Part shown: piece after piece, positions 57,621-64,000 of the stretch
Layout of the letters: every line of letters begins with the position of its first letter
How positions within the stretch are numbered: the first letter of the stretch is position 1
DNA from: Acidimicrobiia bacterium
Lineage (GTDB): Bacteria > Actinomycetota > Acidimicrobiia > IMCC26256 > JAGNEX01
NCBI GenBank assembly: GCA_020637365.1
Contig: JACJWE010000002.1
Coordinates: forward strand, 1,116,001 to 1,180,000
Direction: 5' to 3'
DNA length: 64,000 bases
Notes under the pieces: generated by a model
What the model saw: only the letters and a program-made list of their open reading frames with translations
Told to the model about the DNA's origin: nothing
Databases searched by the model: none
Position numbers and translations under genes: made by a program

Positions 57621-58118
57621 GTGCGCTTCGACGAGCTCTATGTGGTGATGCAACGACCGTGCGAGGCGATGACCTTGAGGTTGACGTTGAATCCGAGCGT
57701 CGCCTCACAGTTATACGACGAGGTTATGGCTCGAACCTACGCACGCTGGAGCACCCTGCGGCTGCGAAAGGTGCCTCATCGATTCGTCGCACGCAGCGTG
57801 CTCGGAAAGTCGATCAACTTCACCTTGTCAGGACGGTTGGCCGAGATGGCCCAGCCGCGCAACCCCGGAACCAGCGGGTTATCCGAATCCGATGCCGAAA
57901 CGCTCAACGATCGCCGGGCAGTTGCCGCCGGTCTCAAACGCCTACGTCGGCCGGTTCGTGAATCGGTGGCGTATATGAACCTTGCCGGGTTCGGGGTTGC
58001 CGATACAGCCCAGTTGGCCGGAATTGACGATACCGAAGCGCAGCGGCTCGCTACCAGAGGGCTGGCCGACCTGCGAGGCTGGTTAACAACGGAGCAATTT
58101 GATGTCCTCGTCGCCTAG
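57621..58118 (+). CDS. ECF-like RNA polymerase sigma factor
   Basis: A 165-residue protein with the two-part layout of ECF sigma factors. The N-terminal part (RFDELYVVMQRPCEAMTLRL, ASQLYDEVMARTYARWSTLR) fits a diverged region 2; the end, AVAAGLKRLRRPVRESVAYM then NLAGFGVADTAQLAGIDDTE, is a good region 4 with helix-turn-helix and a long linker. Region 2 lacks a clean 'DxxQxxF' motif, so this may be a SigK/SACE-type or a non-canonical factor. The GTG start is used. Its end overlaps the next gene by 17 bases, suggesting the downstream protein is its partner. Confidence 0.7.
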   Translation: MRFDELYVVMQRPCEAMTLRLTLNPSVASQLYDEVMARTYARWSTLRLRKVPHRFVARSVLGKSINFTLSGRLAEMAQPRNPGTSGLSESDAETLNDRRAVAAGLKRLRRPVRESVAYMNLAGFGVADTAQLAGIDDTEAQRLATRGLADLRGWLTTEQFDVLVA

Positions 58119-59355
58119 TTCACAACCCGATGATCGTTTGGGTCGCGTCATCAAACAGGGAGCGAAGCGCCGAGACCGGAAGCGTCTTCTGGCCGCCGCG
58201 GCCGTCGGTTGTCTGGCCCTGATCTCGTTGGCTGCGCTGGCCGATCGGCCCGGTGATTCCGCTCAGGACGCGGCGGTTCGCAGCGATGTAGGCGCAACGG
58301 ACCGCTCTACCCCTGCCAGCGTCCAGGGCGCCGATATCGATCGCTCCGCCCAAACGACAACCTCGGTCACCCTCGACACGACGACAACGACGTCGGTGCT
58401 TGCGGTGACCACCGTCATCGACGGGGACGATGGTGACGGCCGAGATGGCGGTGCAATCGGCGACCGCGACGACACCTCGACGACCGTCCTTGGATCCCGG
58501 ACGGACGCGACGGGGCCGTCGACGGCGAGTTCTGTGACCGGCAGCAGTGCCGTCGCTCGGACGGCATCGAGTGCTTCGAGCACAACGGCATCGACAACTC
58601 CCGGCGACAAGACCCTGATCACCCAATCTCACACGGGTTCAACGGCTCCGGGTCAGGGCACCCAGGGTTCATCGGCTCCGCCATCACCGAACACGGTCGC
58701 AACGGTGACTTCACCTCGGCTGGCCCCTCTGCTGTCTGGAGCGACATCGGCCGAGATCGTGTTGCCGACCGGCGTCAAGGCTTCGGTCCCGACCACGGTC
58801 TCGCTCAACGTTTCGGGACGCGGTGGAATGGACTGCGTCGTCGTCGATCTGGGTGATGGCTCACCGCGTTGGGAAAGCTCATGTTCTATCCCCACCGCGT
58901 GCGGTGTGCGCCAAGGCGCGCCGGTATCCACCGAAACTCGGAACTTCACAGCGACCTACCCATCCACGGGTGTCAAGACGATCACGGTGTGGCAGCGTCA
59001 ACGACTTGCGGGCACAACATGTCAGGCAGAAACGTCGCTGTTGGTGCGAACGACGGTGCCGGTGGACGCCGCGCCAGTTCCTCAGCGAGTGTTGGCGGTC
59101 AAGGTCCAGGCACTCGCCGATGGTCCGGCGGTGGGCGGGGTACTCGTGAGCGTTCGCGCTCGTTCGGGTGAACTGCTCGTAGACACCGTGACGGATCGAT
59201 CCGGTAACGCTTCACTTCGGGTCCCCGAAGCTCAGCTCGTCTACGTCGAGGCGCAGGCCCCGAGTCTGGATCGTCGCTGTACCTGGCGCGCCAGCGGGTC
59301 GGCCAGCGCAAACGTGGCCGTGCTGCCTCTCACACTGCGCGAGGTGTGCACCTAA
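58102..59355 (+). CDS. Membrane protein with Thr/Ser-rich stalk and PKD-like outer domain, possible anti-sigma factor
   Basis: ATG 58102 follows GGAG at 58091 and lies inside the sigma-factor gene. Residues 1-30 are basic and cytoplasmic (DDRLGRVIKQGAKRRDRKRL), then one helix (LLAAAAVGCLALISLAALAD), then a 130-residue Thr/Ser/Asp-rich stalk. The outer domain has SLNVSGRGGMDCVVVDLGDG, several Cys and TYPSTGVKTITVW, reminiscent of a PKD-type beta sandwich, followed by a second domain (VRARSGELLVDTVTDRSGNA, carboxypeptidase-regulatory-like). No zinc-finger anti-sigma motif is visible, so the anti-sigma role rests on gene order and topology only. Confidence 0.62.
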   Translation: MSSSPSSQPDDRLGRVIKQGAKRRDRKRLLAAAAVGCLALISLAALADRPGDSAQDAAVRSDVGATDRSTPASVQGADIDRSAQTTTSVTLDTTTTTSVLAVTTVIDGDDGDGRDGGAIGDRDDTSTTVLGSRTDATGPSTASSVTGSSAVARTASSASSTTASTTPGDKTLITQSHTGSTAPGQGTQGSSAPPSPNTVATVTSPRLAPLLSGATSAEIVLPTGVKASVPTTVSLNVSGRGGMDCVVVDLGDGSPRWESSCSIPTACGVRQGAPVSTETRNFTATYPSTGVKTITVWQRQRLAGTTCQAETSLLVRTTVPVDAAPVPQRVLAVKVQALADGPAVGGVLVSVRARSGELLVDTVTDRSGNASLRVPEAQLVYVEAQAPSLDRRCTWRASGSASANVAVLPLTLREVCT

Positions 59356-59411
59356 TCGCGGGTGCCCGGGATGTCTGTACGGATCTGCGTCGACTACGAC
59401 AGGCATGGGAT

Positions 59412-60671
59412 GTGGAGGACGATCTAACGTCAGCGCTCGTGACGACCCCCGAGCAGGCGATCTTGGTACGGGTTCTGGGTGTGGACCGGCCCGGGATAAC
59501 CGCAGGGCTCATGCGCCTCCTCGAAGAGGGTGGGGCAAAGATCCAAGACCTCGAACAGGTCGTCGTCCGCCGCCGTCTGGTCATGGCATTCGCCATTCGA
59601 GTTCCCGACGGTCGGGACCTGCTGAAAGAGCTGTTGCTGTTCGGCTGGGAACACGATGTCGAAGTCGACTTCGAAGTCGTCGAAGGTGAACACAGCGAAC
59701 GTCCACACGGCCACGTCGTCACCGTGCTCGGTCAGCGGGTGAGAGCCCATGATCTCGGCGTTGTTGCTGGCACGATCGCAGCGTGTGGCGGCAACATCGA
59801 CCGGATCAATCGGCTCTCGCGCTACCCCGTGGTGAGCTATGAATTTCAGGTACTCGGCGGTGACGCCGACTCGCTGAAACGTCAACTGCTCAGCGCGTTG
59901 GCGCACCGACCTGTCGATGTGGCGGTTCAGCGGGAGGGGCTGACCCGTCGAGCGCAGCGCCTTGTCGTTCTCGATATGGACTCCACGCTGGTCCAAAACG
60001 AGGTGATTGAGTTACTCGCGCGCGAGGCCGGTTGTGAACAGCAGGTTCGCGCCATTACCGAACGTGCGATGGCCGGTGAACTCGACTTCGAAGTGGCGCT
60101 GCGCGAACGGGTTGCGCTGCTGGCCGGTCAGAGCGAAGACATCATCGCCAGCGCTCTGGACAACGTCCGGCTTACACCGGGAGCCCGGACGTTTTGTCGC
60201 ACACTGCAACGGATCGGCTTTAAGACAGCGGTGGTCAGCGGTGGGTTTGTGCAGTTTGCCGAAAAGGTTCGAGCCGATCTCGATCTTGATCACGCCCACG
60301 CCAACGTCTTAGAAATCATCGACGGTCGGCTCACCGGGCGTGTGATCGGCCCCATCGTCGATCGTGCCCGCAAGGCCGAACTGTTGGAACAGATCGCTCG
60401 CTCTGAAGGGATACGTCTGAGTCAGACCGTCGCCGTCGGTGACGGAGCCAACGATGTCGACATGTTGGCTACGGCGGGTTTGGGGATCGCGTTCAACGCC
60501 AAACCAATCGTCCGTAACGCAGCGGACACAGCGGTCAGCGTCCCCTATCTCGATGCGATCCTCTTCGTGTTGGGCGTCCGGCGAGAACAAGTGGACCAGG
60601 CCGATGAAGAAGACCCAGATTTTGTGGTCCCCAAGTCGTTGCCGCCCGTACCGACCGATTCAGAAACCTAG
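59412..60671 (+). CDS. serB: Phosphoserine phosphatase with N-terminal ACT domains
   Basis: Last enzyme of the phosphorylated serine pathway. Residues 1-180 form two ACT-like domains (ILVRVLGVDRPGITAGLMRL; HVVTVLGQRVRAHDLGVVAG) for amino-acid sensing. The HAD catalytic core starts with LVVLDMDSTLVQNEVIELLA (DxDST) and has KTAVVSGGFVQFAEKVRADL, KAELLEQIARSEG and TVAVGDGANDVDMLATAGLG. The ORF opens at 59346, but GTG 59412 (EDDLTSALVTTPEQ) is the more likely start because the upstream codons overlap the preceding gene's end. The protein has about 420 residues, normal for SerB2-like enzymes. It is followed by a strong terminator. Confidence 0.92.
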   Translation: MEDDLTSALVTTPEQAILVRVLGVDRPGITAGLMRLLEEGGAKIQDLEQVVVRRRLVMAFAIRVPDGRDLLKELLLFGWEHDVEVDFEVVEGEHSERPHGHVVTVLGQRVRAHDLGVVAGTIAACGGNIDRINRLSRYPVVSYEFQVLGGDADSLKRQLLSALAHRPVDVAVQREGLTRRAQRLVVLDMDSTLVQNEVIELLAREAGCEQQVRAITERAMAGELDFEVALRERVALLAGQSEDIIASALDNVRLTPGARTFCRTLQRIGFKTAVVSGGFVQFAEKVRADLDLDHAHANVLEIIDGRLTGRVIGPIVDRARKAELLEQIARSEGIRLSQTVAVGDGANDVDMLATAGLGIAFNAKPIVRNAADTAVSVPYLDAILFVLGVRREQVDQADEEDPDFVVPKSLPPVPTDSET

Positions 60672-60780
60672 TGAGCGCTCCCAGAAAACTCCCGTGTTTG
60701 TGCGCGACTCGGCGCCGTTGAGCTGCGTCGTATGACCGCAACCCGCAAATCCGAACGCATACCCACGTTCGGTAACCCCG

Positions 60781-60810
60781 GAGGCCCCCAAACCACCAGT
60801 TGGGGGCCTC
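60781..60810 (+). terminator. Hairpin after serB
   Basis: GAGGCCCCCAA (60781-60791) pairs perfectly with TTGGGGGCCTC (60800-60810) around an 8-base loop and is followed by TTCGCC. It is about 110 bases after the serB stop. The 60672-60936 gap otherwise holds no recognised feature. Confidence 0.8.
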
Positions 60811-60936
60811 TTCGCCTCTCCTGGCGCGCGTTGTCGACGATGTCGCTCTAGAGGCATCGGTCAATCGGGTGCGGTCTTTCGCTGGCACCGCGTTGGCGGC
60901 GGGAGTACCTTGCCGCTGTTGATGAGGGGAGCGGTC

Positions 60937-61731
60937 ATGGACATCACGCAGACGACGGCAGATTTGGCTGCTGAACACGAAGCGCTTGACGAGGTGCTTT
61001 CGTCGTTGGAGGAGGCATCATGGGGCGTCGCGACGAGTAGTCCGGGCTGGACCGTCGCCGATCAGGTTGGACATCTGGCCTACTACGACCAGGCGGCAAC
61101 GACAGCGATCGTCGCCCCGGACGCGTTCGCTGCGATGCGCGACGAAATGTTCAGCGGCGCGACCTCCATCAAGGCTGTCGACGACCGCACGCTCGAACCG
61201 TATCGCCGCATGAGCGGCGCCGCCCTTCTCCAAGCGTGGCGGGACCACCGCAAGGCGCTTCTCGCTGCGGTGTCGGGTCTGAGCAACGATGATCGGGTCG
61301 AGTGGTACGGGCCGTCGATGAGCTCTCGCTCGTTCGCCACCGCCCGTCTGATGGAGGCGTGGACGCATGGCCGCGATGTACTCGACGCCCTCGACCTTCG
61401 CGTTGCGCCAACCGACCGTCTCTGGCATATCGCACGGCTCGGTTTCATTACCCGTGACTGGTCGTACCGCAATCGGCGTCTGGAGCCGCCGTCGACGCCC
61501 GCATACGTCGGGTTGGATGCTCCATCTGGGCGACGCTGGGAGTTCGGCGACCCCGCCGCCGTCGATCGGGTCGACGGTGACGCCGAGGACTTCTGCCTTG
61601 TCGTCACGCAGCGTCGTCACCTCGACGACACCGACCTGTCGGCAACCCCGGGCGCTCGTGACTGGCTCGTCGTCGCTCAGGCCTTTGCAGGTCCAGCAAC
61701 GACCGGCCCGGCTCCGCGAACCCGGACCTGA
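60937..61731 (+). CDS. TIGR03084/MDMPI-type protein (DinB fold)
   Basis: A 264-residue protein starting MDITQTTADLAAEHEALDEV after GAGGGGAG. It has the maleylpyruvate-isomerase/DinB_2 N-terminal helical bundle, with PGWTVADQVGHLAYYDQAAT (first metal-binding His) and RLMEAWTHGRDVLDALDLRV (second His). The C-terminal part (RRLEPPSTPAYVGLDAPSGR, VDRVDGDAEDFCLVVTQRRH) matches the wing common in TIGR03084. Some relatives use mycothiol as cofactor, and mycothiol is expected in this phylum. The actual reaction is unknown. Confidence 0.85.
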   Translation: MDITQTTADLAAEHEALDEVLSSLEEASWGVATSSPGWTVADQVGHLAYYDQAATTAIVAPDAFAAMRDEMFSGATSIKAVDDRTLEPYRRMSGAALLQAWRDHRKALLAAVSGLSNDDRVEWYGPSMSSRSFATARLMEAWTHGRDVLDALDLRVAPTDRLWHIARLGFITRDWSYRNRRLEPPSTPAYVGLDAPSGRRWEFGDPAAVDRVDGDAEDFCLVVTQRRHLDDTDLSATPGARDWLVVAQAFAGPATTGPAPRTRT

Positions 61732-61833
61732 TCAGCGCATCCGTTGATAGCCAGACGACGCAGGGATGCAATCCGCGCAGCGCGTTGCGCGTCCGCTCGA
61801 CGTTGAGGGTCCCTGTCGATCCAACGAGGGAGC

Positions 61834-62184
61834 TCAGGAGCGGTTGTCGGTATCCCGGGCCGCTTTCTCTCCAACGATCAAGCTGAGTCCGAGGATAACG
61901 ACACAGGCGGCGACGAATATGCCGACACCTGCGTTCAAGCTCGTGTCGCCATCTGCATCCCACACCACAAAGAACACGCCGACCGCCACCTGGAGCAGGC
62001 CGAGTAGCACGACGAATGGGCCGACTGCAGCATTCGCTGCGTACCAAGCGGTGTCCGACGCCATCGACGATTTTGTGCGGTAGCCAGCGAAGGAGTTGGG
62101 TTTCAGACGTTTCGCCCGCATCGCGAGTCCCATGCCGATGAGCAGCGCGCCTGCCGCGGCGAGAATGAATCCGATGACTGTCAT
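61834..62184 (-). CDS. SdpI-family small membrane protein
   Basis: A 116-residue protein with three hydrophobic helices. The first is VIGFILAAAGALLIGMGLAM; after a short loop the family motif FAGYRTKSSMASDTAWYAAN appears (SdpI-like 'GyRT...S...W..aN'), then two more helices. Family members give immunity to the SdpC toxin in Bacillus, but most actinobacterial ones have no known role. The start ATG gives MTVIGF. Confidence 0.82.
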   Translation of the reverse strand: MTVIGFILAAAGALLIGMGLAMRAKRLKPNSFAGYRTKSSMASDTAWYAANAAVGPFVVLLGLLQVAVGVFFVVWDADGDTSLNAGVGIFVAACVVILGLSLIVGEKAARDTDNRS

Positions 62185-62523
62185 GTGTTCTCCGTGGAGC
62201 GACGGGTCAGGCGTTCGCTCGATGTTTCGACGCAGATGGCAACACGATCGCCAGCAGCAGGAACTCGGGGTCGTGGTCGTGTTCGTGCCAGGTTAGACGG
62301 TGGGAAAAGGTGAGCTCTCCGCTCTGTGATCGAGGAGACATACCGCCGGGGCCAGCTGAGGCGGCCAAATGAGTTCGGTATAAAGACGAGAACTGCTGGC
62401 GTACTTCGCGCCCTCCATGGCACCATGGCGGGGCTTGCTTCGAAACGAACGTGGTTGTTTGTACCGCGGGTGGTGACGGGCGAGCGCGATCCAATTGAAG
62501 ACGAGCGCGAGGACCCCCACCCC
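62185..62523. other. Unassigned gap
   Basis: No gene is supported in this 339-base stretch. Long frames on both strands have unnatural composition (Arg/Ser-rich), and the frames give no recognisable domain. A minus-strand reading (HEHDHDPEFLLLAIVLPSA at 62220-62290) looks protein-like but has no clear start or homology. Confidence 0.3.
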
Positions 62524-62754
62524 ATGCGACTTCGAAACCTGTCCAAACACCTTTTCACGACCAAAACCGAACTCGAACATACCGTCAGGTCAAGCAGACG
62601 GGCACGCAAAGCTGTACGGAACGAACGAAAGATGACCCGACACCTCAAGTCGCGTACCGGACGAGCACGCGACGCTGAGCTGCGAAGCCTGGAGGTCATG
62701 CTGGAACGTCAAGAGCGCGGAGCGCGAGACGCCCTACGGTCGATCCGGTTCTGA
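62524..62754 (+). CDS. Small, very basic helical protein of unknown function
   Basis: ATG 62524 gives 76 residues, MRLRNLSKHLFTTKTELEHT then VRSSRRARKAVRNERKMTRH, with about 30 percent Arg/Lys and a strong helical/coiled-coil pattern at the end (AELRSLEVMLERQERGARDA). It might bind nucleic acid, but this is inference. A longer frame from 62326 adds residues without coding character. Confidence that it is a real gene is low. Confidence 0.35.
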   Translation: MRLRNLSKHLFTTKTELEHTVRSSRRARKAVRNERKMTRHLKSRTGRARDAELRSLEVMLERQERGARDALRSIRF

Positions 62755-62772
62755 GCGTCGGCGCGAACCTCA

Positions 62773-63489
62773 TCAACTTCCGAGCGCTCCGTTGACGACA
62801 AAGGCCGCCAAGAATGCAAGTGAGTTTGTCGCCGTGTGGAGCAGGATCGGCGAGATGAGGTGCTCGCCTCGGACCCGAAGCCAGCAGAACACATAGCCGA
62901 CCAACCAGGTGGCGATGACCCCGCCGAACACCGCCGCGACGCGGGCTGGTCCGTGGCCAGCTACATCGCCGATCGTGTCGTTCGCTGTCACCGCCGTCCA
63001 ACCCGGCACGACGTGCCAGAGCCCAAACCACATTGAGGACCAGGTAGCGGCCGTCAGGTCAGAGCCGTGGCGTCGATAGAAGGCAAAGAGGACGCCGCGA
63101 AAGATGAACTCTTCAAAGAAGGCGGTGCCGACCGGAATGCGGATCAGCACCTGATACAGCATTCCCTGCCAACCCACATCGCCTACTCGGGCATCATCAA
63201 AAACCCCCCGTGTCCCCGGGATGGCGACGGCCACTCCAATGCACAGCGCCACGATCCCAAACGCCGAGAGCCCCCACCGAAGTCCTCTGGCCAGATGGGC
63301 CCGGTCGAGTCCGAGCATCGCGCTGGACAGTCCGCTGGCGCGAGCGATGAGCGCCAGGAGGCCAGCGGTAAACAGGTTGGCCGGGACATAGAGCGAACTG
63401 GTCAGCCACAGATTGCCGATGAGGTTGTGAGCGGTGATCACCACAAGCGCAAGGGTTAAGCCCTGCGCGTTTGATAGGCGATTCTTCAC
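62773..63489 (-). CDS. CPBP-family intramembrane metalloprotease
   Basis: A membrane protein of 238 residues with eight or so hydrophobic segments. The active-site motifs of the CAAX-protease/bacteriocin-processing family are all there: FFEEFIFRGVLFAFYRR (EExxxR, residues 124-140), WSSMWFGLWHVVPGW (FxxxH), and SPILLHTATNSLAFL (HxxxN). It starts MKNRLSNAQGLTLALVV. Members may process prenylated proteins, peptides or bacteriocins; no substrate gene is obvious beside it. Confidence 0.9.
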   Translation of the reverse strand: MKNRLSNAQGLTLALVVITAHNLIGNLWLTSSLYVPANLFTAGLLALIARASGLSSAMLGLDRAHLARGLRWGLSAFGIVALCIGVAVAIPGTRGVFDDARVGDVGWQGMLYQVLIRIPVGTAFFEEFIFRGVLFAFYRRHGSDLTAATWSSMWFGLWHVVPGWTAVTANDTIGDVAGHGPARVAAVFGGVIATWLVGYVFCWLRVRGEHLISPILLHTATNSLAFLAAFVVNGALGS

Positions 63490-63678
63490 GTTGCCTCCCG
63501 ATCCGCGTCGCGAGCGGACCTCCCGATCCGCCTCACCGCGGGGTTCCTCACAGTAGCAACTACGCAGGTCAACGACGATGTGTCGCAGCGGCCGGTGAGG
63601 ATGTCGTCAACGGACCGTTCCGTCGCGCCGCTAGCCGTCCAATTCCGATGGAAGTGCCGGCCTGGTCGCTTGCGTCGG

Positions 63679-64000
63679 TCAGTCCCTGTTTGGTGCCCCG
63701 GTTGCGACCGCCTTTGCCCAGGTGTAGTCCGGTTTACCCGCCGGTGAACGCTTGATCTCACTCACAAAGACGACGCTGCGCGGCGCCTTGTACGGAGCGA
63801 TAACCGTTTTGACGTGAGCGACGATGGTGTCACCGTCGGGTTCGCCGTCGCCGGACCAAGCGACGATCGCCGCGACGCCTTGTCCAAAACGTTCGTCGGG
63901 AATCCCCACTACCAGCGCGTCATAGACGTCGGCGTGAGACTTGAGCGCCGCTTCGACCTCTTCGGCGAACACCTTCTCTCCACCGGAGTTGATCACCGAT
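63679..64000 (-). CDS. Acyl-CoA synthetase (AMP-forming), C-terminal part
   Basis: Frame open to the edge of the window, so only the last 106 codons are seen. INSGGEKVFAEEVEAALKSH is the A8 hinge and C-terminal domain opening of the ANL superfamily, and the A10 catalytic lysine region is SEIKRSPAGKPDYTWAKAVA (the Lys in GKPDY). VVGIPDERFGQGVAAIVAWS lies between. The enzyme activates a fatty or other carboxylic acid as its CoA thioester. The substrate depends on the missing N-terminal domain. Confidence 0.93.
   Translation of the reverse strand, partial: SVINSGGEKVFAEEVEAALKSHADVYDALVVGIPDERFGQGVAAIVAWSGDGEPDGDTIVAHVKTVIAPYKAPRSVVFVSEIKRSPAGKPDYTWAKAVATGAPNRD

Noticed and set aside
60672..60780. 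Possible tRNA between serB and its terminator
   Set aside because: No T-arm (GTTCRANYC) or acceptor pairing could be found on either strand.

Overview
The window looks like a 64 kb piece of chromosome from a high-GC Gram-positive (actinobacterial) organism. A deep lineage such as Acidimicrobiia fits best. This is inferred from gene content and codon usage: GuaB3 next to an oversized GlmS-like protein, a DtxR/IdeR regulator, a TIGR03084/MDMPI-type protein, a mycobacterial-style desaturase with a 2Fe-2S partner, and many GTG/TTG starts. No rRNA, tRNA, CRISPR array or intact transposase was recognised.

Layout: 1-7.1 kb is the distal end of a complex I operon (nuoH 3' end, then nuoIJKLMN), followed at once by a MidA/NDUFAF7-type methyltransferase, a family linked to complex I assembly. 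From about 7.5 to 15.2 kb reading frames are broken every few tens to hundreds of bases, yet real genes can still be read: both ends of the methyltransferase, duplicated pieces of a small gene plus an AbiEii-like nucleotidyltransferase, a minus-strand NB-ARC/TPR STAND protein with an array of 126-bp repeats, and a HAD-like phosphatase. Together these look like a small defence/toxin island. 15.5-20.3 kb holds type II NADH dehydrogenase, groES-groEL under a CIRCE operator, and a Nudix hydrolase. 20.3-22.4 kb (minus) holds a BrkB/YihY membrane protein and a TetR regulator. 22.8-29.8 kb is one giant secreted protein (DUF11 domains, 25 calcium-binding TSP3-type repeats, and a sorting signal placed after an in-frame TAG). 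30-33.2 kb is a desaturase cluster: electron-transfer protein, fatty-acid desaturase and MerR regulator behind an operator-rich leader. 33.5-36.6 kb has an acidic lipoprotein and a convergent membrane-anchored sulfite-oxidase-type molybdoenzyme. 36.9-47.3 kb carries guaB3, the giant GlmS-like protein, a lipoprotein, a CrtI-like FAD oxidoreductase, guaA, dtd and a small protein. 47.3-51 kb has a DtxR-type repressor and pcrA. 51-55 kb is a gamma-glutamyl/peptide module (GGT-like, YbdK-like ligase, M20 amidohydrolase). 55-61.7 kb holds a DUF1028 membrane protein, an enoyl-CoA hydratase, an ECF-like sigma factor with a membrane partner, serB and an MDMPI-type protein. 61.8-64 kb has SdpI-like and CPBP membrane proteins and the end of an acyl-CoA ligase.

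Sequence quality matters here. Single-base or short frameshifts sit inside genes that are normally essential or strongly conserved (nuoI, nuoN, groEL), and also in ndh, the desaturase partner, the molybdoenzyme and the CrtI-like gene. The simplest reading is residual sequencing or assembly error, worst between 7.5 and 15.2 kb, rather than mass pseudogenisation. I mark each break and give the reading that restores the protein. The most unusual intact features are the 1145-residue GlmS-like enzyme, the desaturase redox partner without a nicotinamide domain, the operator cluster before it, and the surface protein whose anchor lies behind a stop codon.
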